Shown: positions 47,367 through 56,256, counted from the first letter of the stretch. The stretch is DNA of 64,000 bases from Hydrogenophaga sp. PAMC20947 (GCF_004795855.1 NZ_CP039252.1:3100001-3164000), one strand, 5' to 3'. Program-made: numbers and translations. The notes: generated from the letters alone by a model not told the origin.

Positions 47367-49079
47367 ATGACCTTGCCCACACCCACCGACCGCCCTTGGC
47401 TGAACCAGTATCCGGCAGGCGTCCCCCACGACATCGATCCCGAAGCAGAGACTTCGCTCGCTGCCGTGATGGAAAGAAGCCTGAAAGAACACGCCGACCG
47501 CCCCGTGAGCGTGTGTATGGAGCAGTGGATGAGCTACCGGGAGCTCGATGCCTACAGCCTGTCGCTGGGCGCTTGGCTGCAGGGATTGGGGCTGAAGCCT
47601 GGCGACCGTGTGGCCGTCATGCTGCCCAACATTCCGCAGTTTCTGGTCACCATGGTGGCGGTGGTTCGGGCTGGGTTCACCGTCGTCAACGTCAACCCCC
47701 TCTACACGGCACGGGAGCTGGAGCACCAGCTCAAAGACTCGGGCGCCAACGCCATCATCGTGCTGGAAAACTTCTGCGCCACGTTGCAGGAGGTCATCGA
47801 TGAGACTCAGGTGCAGCACGTGGTGGTGGCCAGCCTGGGTGATTTGCTGGGGACCGTGAAAGGCCGGTGGCTGAGTTTTGCCGTGCGACACCTGGCGAAG
47901 ATGGTTCCCCCCTACCGACTGCCCATGAATGGCCCCCGCGGCGAGCGCTCCATTGTCAGCTTCACCGACGCACTGGCCCAGGGCCAGGGAAAGGCCCTGA
48001 AGCCGAGCGCCGCCAACCTCGACTCCATCGCCTTCCTGCAGTACACCGGTGGCACCACAGGGCTGTCCAAAGGTGCTGTACTGACCCACCGCAACATCAT
48101 TGCAGCGGTGCTTCAAGCCGAGGCTTGGTTCACCCCGGCCTTGGGCAAGGTGGGCGATGTCCGCAACATCAACAACATCGCCGCTCTGCCGCTGTACCAC
48201 ATCTTCGCCCTCACCCTCAGCCTGGTGACCCTCCGCTGGGGCGCCCACCTGACCCTGATTCCGAACCCCCGGGACATCCCGGGCTTCGTGAAAACCCTCA
48301 AAAAGCGGCCCTTCCACATGCTGCCGGCTGTCAACACGCTGTTCAATGGCCTGCTGCACAGCCCCCAGTTCAGGGAGATCGATTTTTCATCCCTGGTCGT
48401 GTCCCAGGCGGGCGGTATGGCCGCCACGGAAGCCACGGCCAAGGAATGGCAAAAGGTGACGGGCTCCACCATGGTCGAAGGTTGGGGCATGAGCGAAACC
48501 TGTGCCATGGGCACCAACAACCCGGTCAACAGCACGAGCTTCAGTGGCAATATCGGTCTGCCCCTGCCAGGCATCCGCATCGCCATCAAAGACGACGATG
48601 GCAACTCTTTGCCGCTGGGCGAATCTGGCGAAATCTGCATCCACGGGCCCAACGTGATGGTGGGCTACTACAACCAGCCCGACGAGACTTCAAATGCCTT
48701 CACGACCGACGGCTACATGCGCACCGGCGACATCGGCATCATGGACACCCAGGGCTTTACACGCATTGTTGACCGCAAGAAAGACATGATCCTGGTGTCC
48801 GGGTTCAACGTCTTCCCCACCGAGCTGGAAAACGTGATCTCCTCCTGCCCCGGTGTCCTGGAGTGTGCGGCCATCGGGTTGCCCGATGAACGCCAGGGCG
48901 AAGTGATCAAGGTCTTTGTGGTTCGCAGCGATTCGACCCTCACCGAAGAACAGGTCGCGCAGCATTGCCACGACAACCTCACCGGTTACAAGCGGCCCAA
49001 ATACATCGAGTTCAGGGAAGCACTGCCCAAAACCAACGTGGGGAAAATCCTGCGCCGTGCGCTGCGGCCTGAAGCCTGA
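47367..49079 (+). CDS. fadD: Long-chain fatty acid--CoA ligase
   Basis: This 570-residue AMP-forming ligase has the P-loop YTGGTTGLSKGAVLTHRN, GWGMSETCAMGTN, the adenylate-binding YMRTGDIGIMD, VDRKKDMILVSGFNVFPTE and a C-terminal KTNVGKILRR lysine, as in FadD. It activates long-chain fatty acids for beta-oxidation at the membrane. I chose the ATG at 47367 (MTLPTPTDRPW). It converges on the patatin gene, with 31 bases between stops. Confidence 0.92.
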   Translation: MTLPTPTDRPWLNQYPAGVPHDIDPEAETSLAAVMERSLKEHADRPVSVCMEQWMSYRELDAYSLSLGAWLQGLGLKPGDRVAVMLPNIPQFLVTMVAVVRAGFTVVNVNPLYTARELEHQLKDSGANAIIVLENFCATLQEVIDETQVQHVVVASLGDLLGTVKGRWLSFAVRHLAKMVPPYRLPMNGPRGERSIVSFTDALAQGQGKALKPSAANLDSIAFLQYTGGTTGLSKGAVLTHRNIIAAVLQAEAWFTPALGKVGDVRNINNIAALPLYHIFALTLSLVTLRWGAHLTLIPNPRDIPGFVKTLKKRPFHMLPAVNTLFNGLLHSPQFREIDFSSLVVSQAGGMAATEATAKEWQKVTGSTMVEGWGMSETCAMGTNNPVNSTSFSGNIGLPLPGIRIAIKDDDGNSLPLGESGEICIHGPNVMVGYYNQPDETSNAFTTDGYMRTGDIGIMDTQGFTRIVDRKKDMILVSGFNVFPTELENVISSCPGVLECAAIGLPDERQGEVIKVFVVRSDSTLTEEQVAQHCHDNLTGYKRPKYIEFREALPKTNVGKILRRALRPEA

Positions 49080-49110
49080 TCTTCGGGGCACGGCGGCCTT
49101 CAATAAAAGA

Positions 49111-50316
49111 TCAGGCGCGGTATGTGTCTGGCGCCGAATCCGCTGGCTCCAAGTGAACCTTGTGCAAACAAAGCCCGTCGAGCGGATCGTGTGGATTCTG
49201 CCAAGGCTTTTCCGCCAAGGCCCGTCGCCCCAGCTGCAGCCCCGCGTTGGAGCGCAAATTGATCCCACGTGGCGTGAAATCAATGTCTTTCGTCTGGTCA
49301 TCGCCCGCCAGGTGGGGCGCCATCAGCGCGACGACATGCATCATGGTGTTGCAGCCCCAGGCGCCAAGTTCGCGGGCGTGCTCGCTGTCGGGGACCTGTT
49401 GGGCGAGGTCGCGAATAATGTGACGCAGGCGGTGCAGTTGCTTCTGGCGTTCGATGTGCGACTCTGCCCGGCTGGCGAACTGGATGTCTTTCAGTCGGCT
49501 CTGAACGTCCGACAGGCTTTGCGGTTCGTCCCCGTGCGGCTCCCAAAGGCGACAGGCAAAGATCAGCGAATCACAGCGCGGCTTGTCGTCGAGCACCACC
49601 TCGATGGGTGTATTCGAGTACAGCCCGCCATCCCAGTAGGGATCGCCATCGATGCGCACCGCACCAAAAGCTGGCGCCAGAGCGCCAGAGGCCAGAATAT
49701 GGTCGGCGCTGAGGCGTTCATGCCGACTGTCGAAATAACGCATCTGCCCGGTGCGCGCATTGACGGCTCCCACCGTGATGCGAGTGGGTGAGCGCGCCAG
49801 GTAGTCGAAGTCCACCAGCTCATTCAGCGTATCGCGCAGGGGCTGCGTATCGTAGTAGGCGGCCTTCTCGATACCCAATGACTGGCGGGGATTGAACCAG
49901 GCGGGCCAATGGGGTGCGAAGAAGCCTGGAACGCCCTGGACCACCACACCCAGGTTGTGTTGCGTTTGCGCCAGTGCGGCCATCGAGGGCCACAAGGAAA
50001 AGGCACTGTGTGCCGCCTGACGCGGTTGAATGCGCTCCCAGAACGTGCGCAGGCGGGGCAATCTCAGCTGGGGAGGGTTGCCGGCGATGAGCGCTGCGTT
50101 GATGGCGCCAATCGACGTGCCAATCACCCAGTCGGGCTCCCGGCTGCCTTCGTGCAAGGCTTGATACACCCCGAGATGAAAAGCGCCTACCGCTCCGCCG
50201 CCTTGCATCACCATCACAGTCTGCTGGGCTGGGCAAGGCGCTACCGGTGTGTTGGCCGTGACGCCTTTTGGCGACTGCGCTGGGGATGAGGGGCGTGTGC
50301 GTGTGCGTGTGGCCAT
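49111..50316 (-). CDS. Patatin-like phospholipase
   Basis: This 401-residue Ser-Asp dyad hydrolase has the oxyanion loop GGGAVGAFHLGVYQAL, nucleophile GTSIGAINAA and Asp in DGGLYSNTPIEVVL, followed by a C-terminal DUF3734-type region. It is directly upstream-overlapping (1 base apart) with acetoacetate decarboxylase and near 3-hydroxybutyrate dehydrogenase in the same direction. Patatins of this type occur with PHB/ketone-body genes in betaproteobacteria, so a role in lipid-body or PHB granule turnover is possible. Confidence 0.88.
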   Translation of the reverse strand: MATRTRTRPSSPAQSPKGVTANTPVAPCPAQQTVMVMQGGGAVGAFHLGVYQALHEGSREPDWVIGTSIGAINAALIAGNPPQLRLPRLRTFWERIQPRQAAHSAFSLWPSMAALAQTQHNLGVVVQGVPGFFAPHWPAWFNPRQSLGIEKAAYYDTQPLRDTLNELVDFDYLARSPTRITVGAVNARTGQMRYFDSRHERLSADHILASGALAPAFGAVRIDGDPYWDGGLYSNTPIEVVLDDKPRCDSLIFACRLWEPHGDEPQSLSDVQSRLKDIQFASRAESHIERQKQLHRLRHIIRDLAQQVPDSEHARELGAWGCNTMMHVVALMAPHLAGDDQTKDIDFTPRGINLRSNAGLQLGRRALAEKPWQNPHDPLDGLCLHKVHLEPADSAPDTYRA

Positions 50317-50317
50317 G

Positions 50318-51106
50318 TCAAGTCACCTTTGATGTATTGGGCTTCAGGTAGTCGTGCAGAACACGGCCATAGGGCAGGGTGAGGTTGGCGATGAAGTGCA
50401 GCCCGCCCAACATCTCGCGCACCGGCAGGTCGGCGACTGGCGCATTCACGTGTGGCACCAGGTGCAACCGGGCAGGGCCCGACCAGGCGCCCTGGACCTG
50501 GATGTCCGTCAAGTTGTAGGCCACCAGCTGGGCAATGGCCAACTCGCCATCCACATGGGGAATGAGCTTGAGATTGACCTGGGTCTTCTCCATCTTGTGC
50601 AGGATGGACTCGGCGCTGCAGGCCTTCTTGCCGCCCACGTCATACAGCAGATGCTGGTGCTTGTAGCCCATGGTACCCACGGCCACCTGCACACCAGCGT
50701 AATCCAGCGTGCCGGTGAGTGTGTCGTGCGCAATGCACAGCTTGGGCAGTGCGTGTTTCTTGGGAAAGCCCCAGATCTCGCGTCCACCCGCAATGGGTGG
50801 CTCGTCATCCAGGTACATCTGGGCGGTGAAGTTCACGGGCTCGCCCTGGTACAGCGCCGGGATGATGATGCCCGACTCGGTGTAGTCGCCAAACCCGGCC
50901 GAGTCGGGCATGCGGATGAACTCGAACAACACGGTGTCCGAACCGTCCGGTTCCAGCGGTTCGGGCAACGCGGCGCGAATGGCCGCCGGGTCGCTCTTGT
51001 AGGTGATGATCAGGTACTCCCTATCCACAAAGCGGTAAGGCCCCTTGGGATAAGAGGGCGATGCCATGGGCATCGACGGCAATTGCAAAATGGCTTCGGC
51101 GTTCAT
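50318..51106 (-). CDS. adc: Acetoacetate decarboxylase
   Basis: This 262-residue enzyme decarboxylates acetoacetate to acetone and CO2 through a Schiff base. The catalytic lysine pair is in REIWGFPKKHALP (about residues 113-125). AGGAGCGCACCCCG before the ATG at 51106 supports the start. The order 3-hydroxybutyrate dehydrogenase, acetoacetate decarboxylase, patatin on one strand with small gaps suggests joint control of acetoacetate use. Some homologues act on other beta-keto acids. Confidence 0.9.
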   Translation of the reverse strand: MNAEAILQLPSMPMASPSYPKGPYRFVDREYLIITYKSDPAAIRAALPEPLEPDGSDTVLFEFIRMPDSAGFGDYTESGIIIPALYQGEPVNFTAQMYLDDEPPIAGGREIWGFPKKHALPKLCIAHDTLTGTLDYAGVQVAVGTMGYKHQHLLYDVGGKKACSAESILHKMEKTQVNLKLIPHVDGELAIAQLVAYNLTDIQVQGAWSGPARLHLVPHVNAPVADLPVREMLGGLHFIANLTLPYGRVLHDYLKPNTSKVT

Positions 51107-51131
51107 CGGGGTGCGCTCCTGAACAGATGGC

Positions 51132-51932
51132 TCATTGGGCCGTCCAACCACCGTCGATGGGCATCACCGCGCCAGTGATGCTGGCGGCAGCATCGGAGCA
51201 CAGGAAGGCCGCATAGGCCGCCACCTGCTCGATGGTGACGAACTGCTTGGTGGGCTGCGCATGCAGCAATACATCGTCAATCACCTGCCGCTCGGTCAGG
51301 CCACGGGCTTTTGCCGTGTCGGGAACCTGCTTTTCCACCAGCGGTGTCCACACATAACCCGGGCACAGCGCATTGGCGGTGATGCCCTGCGTTGCAACTT
51401 CCAGCGCCACCGTTTTGGTGAACCCGGCGATGCCGTGTTTGGCCGCCACGTAGGCAGACTTGAATGGGGACGCGACCAACGCGTGTGCCGAGGCGATGTT
51501 GAGCACCCGGCCCCAACCCCGTTCCTTCATACCGGGCAGGGCCAGGCGCGTGGTGTGGAAAGCCGCCGAAAGGTTGATCGCGATGATGGCATCCCACTTC
51601 TCCACAGGGAATTCATCGACAGGTGCCACATACTGTATGCCCGCGTTGTTCACCAGTATGTCGATCGCGCCGCAAGCACCAATGGCTTCATCCATCATGG
51701 CCTGAGTGGCCGCCGGGTCTGACAGGTCGGCACCGCTGTAACGCACCTTCACCCCGTGCAGCTGCGCCAGCTCGCCGCGCAGTTGCTCGATGGCCGCAGC
51801 CTCACCAAAACCATTGAGCACCAAGTCATGACCTGCAGCAGCCAGTGCTGTCGCAATGCCCAGTCCAATACCACTGGTGGAGCCGGTGACGAGCGCGGTT
51901 TTCCTGAGCAGGCGTGTGTGTGGATGGGACAT
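51132..51932 (-). CDS. bdhA: 3-hydroxybutyrate dehydrogenase
   Basis: This 266-residue SDR interconverts D-3-hydroxybutyrate and acetoacetate. Motifs are GSTSGIGLGIA, NNAGIQYVAPVDEFP (characteristic of this enzyme), the active-site Ser in IASAHALVASPFKSAY with YVAAK, and GYVWTPLVEKQ. The start at 51932 follows GGAATTGCCG. The gap to the decarboxylase is 25 bases. Confidence 0.94.
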   Translation of the reverse strand: MSHPHTRLLRKTALVTGSTSGIGLGIATALAAAGHDLVLNGFGEAAAIEQLRGELAQLHGVKVRYSGADLSDPAATQAMMDEAIGACGAIDILVNNAGIQYVAPVDEFPVEKWDAIIAINLSAAFHTTRLALPGMKERGWGRVLNIASAHALVASPFKSAYVAAKHGIAGFTKTVALEVATQGITANALCPGYVWTPLVEKQVPDTAKARGLTERQVIDDVLLHAQPTKQFVTIEQVAAYAAFLCSDAAASITGAVMPIDGGWTAQ

Positions 51933-52707
51933 CGGCAATTCCAATAGGCGGTTGATTGCAAGCCACATGGCCTGTTCCCTTCAGTCGCAACCGGTCACCA
52001 CATCCTTACACTCGCATCACCACACCATCACACGGCTCCATGCAACTTCGGCAGGCCAGAGGCGATCCGAAGGGCTCGAGCGTCACACCACGCCAGAATG
52101 CCACCCGCTCCCGAATCACAGGGACGCGGGACGCGGGACGCGGGATGGGGGTATTTCCAGGCAACGTGCCTGTTGACCCGCCCTGTCACCACGACGCAGT
52201 GGCAACTGGCCATGCCTTTGCATGAACACCATGCCGTTCGTGCGGAGTCGCACCTGCGCCATGGCGAGGGCGTTGAATGGCAAGCAAGAACCCAGCATCT
52301 GGGCAGGCCGCGACCTGCACATAACCTTCAGGCTGCGGCTATTACAGGTCGATCCTGCTTGCAAAAAATCAGGGCATCCCCGTCGATGTCGTCGCGATGC
52401 AAGATGGTGATCACCATGGCCATCGGCAGCAGGGTGAACGAGCCGACCAGGAACCACCGCTTGAAACGTTTCAGCGTCGCTGGAAATCCGGATCAGGTGT
52501 TCAGCCCATCCCAGGCGCGGTGGAGGGCTGGGCGCCGCATCCAGTAAAGCCAGCCGAGGCGCGTAGCCACTGTCCTTGAGCGCTTGCCCGGGCGAGACCA
52601 AGGCCACCTTGGAAGTTCTTCACCCCGTGTCCATCCAGCCGTCGGCCATGCAGCAGGCGAACGCCCGCATCGGCGGGCAGCGATCTGAATCCGCCGGTAT
52701 CAGTACC
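51933..52707. other. Gene-poor stretch with a decayed ORF and a heptamer repeat
   Basis: About 775 bases lie between bdhA and the anti-sigma gene. It contains a tandem GACGCGG repeat (three units, about 52123-52143), the bdhA promoter side near 51933-52000, and an apparently interrupted minus-strand ORF (52328-52570) described separately. Other open frames here do not look like proteins. Confidence 0.5.
52328..52570 (-). pseudogene. Interrupted small membrane protein ORF with an in-frame TGA
   Basis: From a GTG at 52570 one frame reads VATRLGWLYWMRRPALHRAW, then DGLNT, TGA (52495-52493), then SGFPATLKRFKRWF and a hydrophobic helix VGSFTLLPMAMVITILH, ending after 54 more codons. The residues on both sides of the TGA read like one protein, with Trp the likely original residue. 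There is no usable start between the TGA and the helix. It is probably a nonsense-inactivated gene; read-through or a sequencing error is possible. I do not recognise the family. Confidence 0.35.
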
Positions 52708-52929
52708 TTACTCGGGTTGAGTTGATGCTGCGCCCGGATCATCGATCACCTCGTCCAGGCGCTCGGAATATGCCTTCATGGCCTTGCGCAGAAAGGGGAC
52801 ATGCAGGCTGAAGTTCTTGCAGCCGTCACACATCATCAGGTGCAGGTTGAGCGACATTTTTTCGACCACCGACAGCTTGCGCTCCTGTGATTCGGAGACC
52901 AGGCGGGTGACTTCACGGCAGTTCAGCAT
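52708..52929 (-). CDS. Zinc-finger (zf-HC2-like) anti-sigma factor
   Basis: This 73-residue protein begins MLNCREVTRLVSESQERKL and has the zinc motif LHLMMCDGCKNF (His-x3-Cys-x2-Cys) of short anti-sigma factors. It would hold the adjacent ECF sigma factor inactive until a signal, often metal or thiol stress, alters the zinc site. The start overlaps the sigma gene stop by seven bases. It has no membrane helix, so it works in the cytoplasm. Confidence 0.85.
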   Translation of the reverse strand: MLNCREVTRLVSESQERKLSVVEKMSLNLHLMMCDGCKNFSLHVPFLRKAMKAYSERLDEVIDDPGAASTQPE

Positions 52930-53555
52930 GGTGCACCCCCCTGCGCAAACCAGTGGTCTTCCAGACACTCACGCAGGCGCAGTCGCGCCCGATGCAGGAT
53001 GACATTCAGGTTGGTTGAGGTGATGCCCACTTCGGCGCAGACCTCGCGCGCATCGAGCCCGACGTACTCGCGCATCATGAACACCCTGGCCTGCTGGCCG
53101 GGCAGGTCCTCCAGGCACATCTCAAAGACTTTCCAGAACTGCTTTTCCTGCAGGGTTTCTGTCGGGCTGCCCCAGGTGGCAGGCCGCTCATCTGACGCCC
53201 ACATACCGTGATGGTCGAACAGTTCCAGAAGATCTGCCTCCTCGTCGGTATCACCCATCAATTGGTGTGTGGATAGATGGCGCTGACGTTGCCGAAGGAT
53301 ATCGGTGATCTTGTTCTTCAGGATGGCAAACACCCAGGTCTTGAGGCTGGCCTTGCCAGCGTAGGCCGCCGTGTTTCTGAACGCGCCCATCAGAGCCTCC
53401 TGCACCGCGTCTTCGGCCAGCTGTGGGTCCCCCAGCTGCAGGGATGCGAACTTGACCATCTTTCCCCGCAACGCATTGAGTTCGGTCGGATCCACCGCAG
53501 GTGCCTGAGACAACACATCCAGAGAACCCGCTGGCTTCTTTGCACCCCCGCTCAT
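52923..53555 (-). CDS. ECF-type RNA polymerase sigma factor
   Basis: This 210-residue sigma-70 family factor has region 2 (DPQLAEDAVQEALMGAFRN, then SLKTWVFAILKNKITDILR) and region 4 (MREYVGLDAREVCAEVGIT, then LNVILHRARLRLRECL). It lies back to back with the bufferin operon and overlaps a zinc-finger anti-sigma gene, so it probably directs transcription of both. Two similar promoter-like elements lie in the divergent gap. The start at 53555 overlaps the stop of a small upstream ORF by four bases. Confidence 0.92.
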   Translation of the reverse strand: MSGGAKKPAGSLDVLSQAPAVDPTELNALRGKMVKFASLQLGDPQLAEDAVQEALMGAFRNTAAYAGKASLKTWVFAILKNKITDILRQRQRHLSTHQLMGDTDEEADLLELFDHHGMWASDERPATWGSPTETLQEKQFWKVFEMCLEDLPGQQARVFMMREYVGLDAREVCAEVGITSTNLNVILHRARLRLRECLEDHWFAQGGAPC

Positions 53556-53749
53556 GATTCGGCCTTGTTCAACAATTGGTCGCGAGCCGCGCTGTAGCGG
53601 GACACAGCGCAGGAAGCCAGAACAACCAGCACCACCTGCTCCCACGCACTGCGCCCACCGGACAAGTTGGCTTCGCCCGGTTTGATCCGGGTGCACACGC
53701 AGCCCACCGCGATGGGTTCGAAAAAAATTGTGCCAAAAAAACTGTGCAT
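53552..53749 (-). CDS. Hypothetical small protein coupled to the sigma factor
   Basis: This possible 65-residue ORF begins MHSFFGTIFFEPIAVGCVCT and contains a hydrophobic stretch (EQVVLVVLASCAVS) and three cysteines. The ATG is preceded by GGAG at good spacing (GTCGGAGCCGTTC). Its TGA overlaps the sigma ATG (ATGA), so translation of the sigma factor may depend on it. It could be a real peptide or a regulatory upstream ORF. No family was recognised. Confidence 0.4.
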   Translation of the reverse strand: MHSFFGTIFFEPIAVGCVCTRIKPGEANLSGGRSAWEQVVLVVLASCAVSRYSAARDQLLNKAES

Positions 53750-53907
53750 GAACGGCTCCGACTGAGGGTTGCTTCGCGGCACCTTGTGGATGCGCCAGGC
53801 CCCTCCCCGCGATTCTCCCGCAAAAGACCGGGTGCACGGAATCGCCGCACCACGGCATCCAAAAAAGGTTCAAAGCCATACCCGCACTCCATCTGTGTTG
53901 AAGGCGT

Positions 53908-53936
53908 TTGTCGTTGAACTGGCGTCATTCATTACA
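53908..53936 (-). promoter_or_regulatory. Putative ECF promoter for the sigma operon
   Basis: On the minus strand TGTAATG is followed after 16 bases by CGACAA. The divergent element at 54004-54031 has TGTAAGG and CGACTA with a 15-base spacer. This GTAA-box plus CGAC-box form resembles ECF promoters such as those of the SigF regulon. Transcription would start about 150 bases before the small ORF. Confidence 0.5.
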
Positions 53937-54003
53937 GACGCAATACGTCTCCACCGGCACATGTGCCGTATCGATGTGCCGAGGAGGGGGTTCACGAGCC
54001 CAG

Positions 54004-54031
54004 TGTAAGGATCGCGACAAGAAAACGACTA
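54004..54031 (+). promoter_or_regulatory. Putative ECF promoter for the bufferin operon
   Basis: TGTAAGG and CGACTA are separated by 15 bases, 70 bases upstream of the precursor ATG. The same two boxes occur in the opposite direction at 53908-53936. This fits autoregulation by the adjacent ECF sigma factor. Confidence 0.5.
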
Positions 54032-54100
54032 CATCTATGCAAGCCCACTTTGTTGGCGAGCACCACCGTAAACCAACCCTCACTGAATCAGGAGATCATC

Positions 54101-54421
54101 ATGAGCCACTCTTTCACCCGCCGAAACGCCGCCCAGATCGCCTCGGGCGCCGCCCTCGCCTTGGCCATGGGCGCCGCGCTGACGCTGGCGGCCAGTCCGG
54201 CCGCCGCCCAGAGCGCTGACAAGGAAAAGTGCTTCGGCGTAGCCCTCAAGGGCAAGAACGACTGCAAAGCCGGCGCCGGCACCACCTGCGCTGGCACCTC
54301 CAAGGTGGACTACCAGGGCAACGCCTGGTCACTGGTGCCCAAAGGCAGCTGCGAAAAGACCGCCTCGCCCACGTCACCCACTGACTTCGGTCAGCTCAAG
54401 GAGTTCAAGGAAAAAGCCTGA
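54101..54421 (+). CDS. bufA: Bufferin-type precursor (DUF2282)
   Basis: This 106-residue exported precursor has a twin-Arg-like basic N-terminus, a hydrophobic signal core and cleavage near ASPAAAQ (about residue 37). The mature part has four cysteines, Cys44, Cys55, Cys63 and Cys84, in [32 protein letters not shown] and KGSC, the conserved pattern of DUF2282 bufferins. In that recently described family the cysteines are modified by a DUF692 enzyme and the product sequesters copper in the periplasm. AGGAGATCATC precedes the ATG. The modifying genes follow. Confidence 0.88.
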   Translation: MSHSFTRRNAAQIASGAALALAMGAALTLAASPAAAQSADKEKCFGVALKGKNDCKAGAGTTCAGTSKVDYQGNAWSLVPKGSCEKTASPTSPTDFGQLKEFKEKA

Positions 54422-54453
54422 GCTTCTGCGCGCGACCGCCTGACCTCGGAGAC

Positions 54454-55434
54454 ATGACCATGACCCACAATGCTCCCACAGCCGGTTCCATGCCGGTCGC
54501 GTGCACCCACATCAGTCCGGCGGATAGCGGACCTTTGCCACAACGGGCCGGTGTCGGTCTCAAGCCCGAGCACTTTTCCCACATTCATGCGCACCAGCCC
54601 GACGTGGGCTTCTTCGAGGTGCATGCAGAAAACTACCTCGTGGCTGGTGGTCCCCTGCACCACCACCTCACCCGCATTCGCGAAACCTATCCCCTCAGCA
54701 TCCACGGCGTGGGCCTTTCCATCGGGGGTGAAGACCCGCTGGATACCAGCCACCTGGATGCCTTGGCCCAACTGGTGGATCGCTACCAGCCAGCCCTGTT
54801 TTCCGAACACCTGGCCTGGTCCAGCCACGGCGGCGTTTTTTTCAACGACCTGCTGCCCCTGCCCTACAACCTGCCCACGCTGCAGCGCGTGTGTGACCAC
54901 ATCGATCAGGTGCAAAGCCGCCTGGGTCGCAACCTGCTGCTGGAGAACCCGTCCACCTATGTGGAGTTCATCGGCTCCACCTGGAGCGAGGGCGACTTCA
55001 TGCGCGAGGTGATCCACCGCACCGGCTGCGGCCTGCTGCTGGACGTCAACAACGTCTATGTTTCCAGCATCAACCACGGTCGAGATCCCCAGCGATCCCT
55101 TTGCGAACTGCCCTGTCATGCAGCTGGCGAAATCCACCTCGCAGGCTTTGCGGAAGACCTGGACTCCGCCGGCGACCGTTTGCTGATCGACGCCCACGGG
55201 TCGCCGGTGGTTGAGGCGGTCTGGGCGCTATACGACACCGCGCTGTTGATCACCGGGCCACTGCCCACCCTGATCGAACGCGACAACGACCTGCCCGTGT
55301 TCGAAGTGCTCCGCCAGGAAGCCCGTCTGGCCGAACGGTACCTGGCGGCCGCTGCAACCGCCGCCGGCCACGCCAAACCCTGCCCTCGCGCCAAGATCAC
55401 CCGCTATGCCCCGGCGCAGGAGCGTGTGACATGA
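54454..55434 (+). CDS. bufB: DUF692 multinuclear non-heme iron oxidase (MNIO)
   Basis: This 326-residue TIM-barrel MNIO oxidatively modifies cysteines in the bufferin precursor. Conserved metal-binding and active-site segments are FFEVHAENY (residues 53-61), SIHGVGLS with His84, SEHLAWS with Glu118 and His119, LLENPSTY with Glu164, LLLDVNN with Asp197, EIHLAGF with His228 and DAHGSPV with His248. The gap to the precursor is 32 bases, and the stop overlaps the DUF2063 start by four bases (ATGA). Its best-known relatives are MbnB and BufB. Confidence 0.92.
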   Translation: MTMTHNAPTAGSMPVACTHISPADSGPLPQRAGVGLKPEHFSHIHAHQPDVGFFEVHAENYLVAGGPLHHHLTRIRETYPLSIHGVGLSIGGEDPLDTSHLDALAQLVDRYQPALFSEHLAWSSHGGVFFNDLLPLPYNLPTLQRVCDHIDQVQSRLGRNLLLENPSTYVEFIGSTWSEGDFMREVIHRTGCGLLLDVNNVYVSSINHGRDPQRSLCELPCHAAGEIHLAGFAEDLDSAGDRLLIDAHGSPVVEAVWALYDTALLITGPLPTLIERDNDLPVFEVLRQEARLAERYLAAAATAAGHAKPCPRAKITRYAPAQERVT

Positions 55435-56213
55435 GCACACAACATATTTGGGCACAGGCCCTGCTGGACCCCGCGCACGCCGCGCCCAACGGCCTCGCCA
55501 CATGGAACCACAGCGACCCCGTCCGGCGCTTGGCCGTCCATCGCAACAACGTCGTTGTCTCGCTGGTGGACGCGCTGGCCCAGACCTTCTTGGTGACCCA
55601 GCAACTGGTGGGCGAAGAGTTTTTCCGCGCTATGGCGCAGGTCTTCGTGCGGGCCCACCCACCGCGCACCCGGGTGCTGGCCCAGTACGGTGATGCCTTG
55701 CCTGGCTTCATCGCACGGTTCCCGCCCGCCGCCAGTCTGCCCTACCTGGCCGACGTGGCGCAGCTCGAAACGCTGCGCCTGCAGGCCTTGCACGCCGCCG
55801 ATGCAACGGCCATGGACCCAGCCGCTATCGCCACCCTGCTGCATGACGCGGACGCCCTGCCCAGCCTGCGCTTGCGGCTGGCCCCCAGCCTGCACCTGCT
55901 GCGCTCGCAGCACGCGGCGGTGTCGGTCTGGGCCGCGCACCAGGCCGACAGCGGCATCGCACTGGAACAAGTCGATCTCGCACAGGCGGAATCAGCCCTG
56001 ATCTTTCGCAGTGGGCTGGACGTGATGGTATGGCAGGCAGACACCAGCACGGCCACCCTGGTCGAACACTTGCTGGAACACGCCGCGCTGGGCGAGGCGA
56101 TCGACCACGCCTTCAGCGCCGACCCGGCCTTCAATCTCTCGCAGGCGCTGGCGCTGTTGATCCGACACGAATTGCTGGTGAGCGCACAAGGCTTACATGG
56201 AAACGTTCACTGA
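55431..56213 (+). CDS. bufC: DUF2063 bufferin biosynthesis partner protein
   Basis: This 260-residue protein with an N-terminal DUF2063 DNA-binding-like helical domain ([20 protein letters not shown]) acts with the DUF692 enzyme, probably delivering the precursor peptide. It overlaps bufB by four bases. The C-terminal half is helical and rich in Ala and Leu. Without a precursor recognition protein most MNIOs are inactive, so the pair is expected to function together. Confidence 0.9.
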   Translation: MSTQHIWAQALLDPAHAAPNGLATWNHSDPVRRLAVHRNNVVVSLVDALAQTFLVTQQLVGEEFFRAMAQVFVRAHPPRTRVLAQYGDALPGFIARFPPAASLPYLADVAQLETLRLQALHAADATAMDPAAIATLLHDADALPSLRLRLAPSLHLLRSQHAAVSVWAAHQADSGIALEQVDLAQAESALIFRSGLDVMVWQADTSTATLVEHLLEHAALGEAIDHAFSADPAFNLSQALALLIRHELLVSAQGLHGNVH

Positions 56214-56256
56214 AGCGCGGTCCCTTTCTCGCCCCCCAACAACCCAGGAGATCAAT

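Larger units (their letters stand above)
53750..54100. other. Divergent control region of the bufferin locus
   Basis: This 351-base gap between the sigma-side ORF and the DUF2282 gene carries the two facing promoter-like elements. No gene is supported in it. The plus-side leader to the precursor start is about 65 bases and ends with the ribosome site AGGAGATCATC. Confidence 0.6.

Noticed and set aside
49077..49113. Inverted repeat TGATCTT...AAGATCA spanning both stop codons of fadD and the patatin gene
   Set aside because: Arms of only seven bases with a 23-base loop and no T-run; too weak to call a terminator.
52493..52495. In-frame TGA as a selenocysteine codon
   Set aside because: No SECIS-like stem-loop with a suitable apical loop follows, and the context suggests a replaced Trp; the nearby selD gene alone is not enough.
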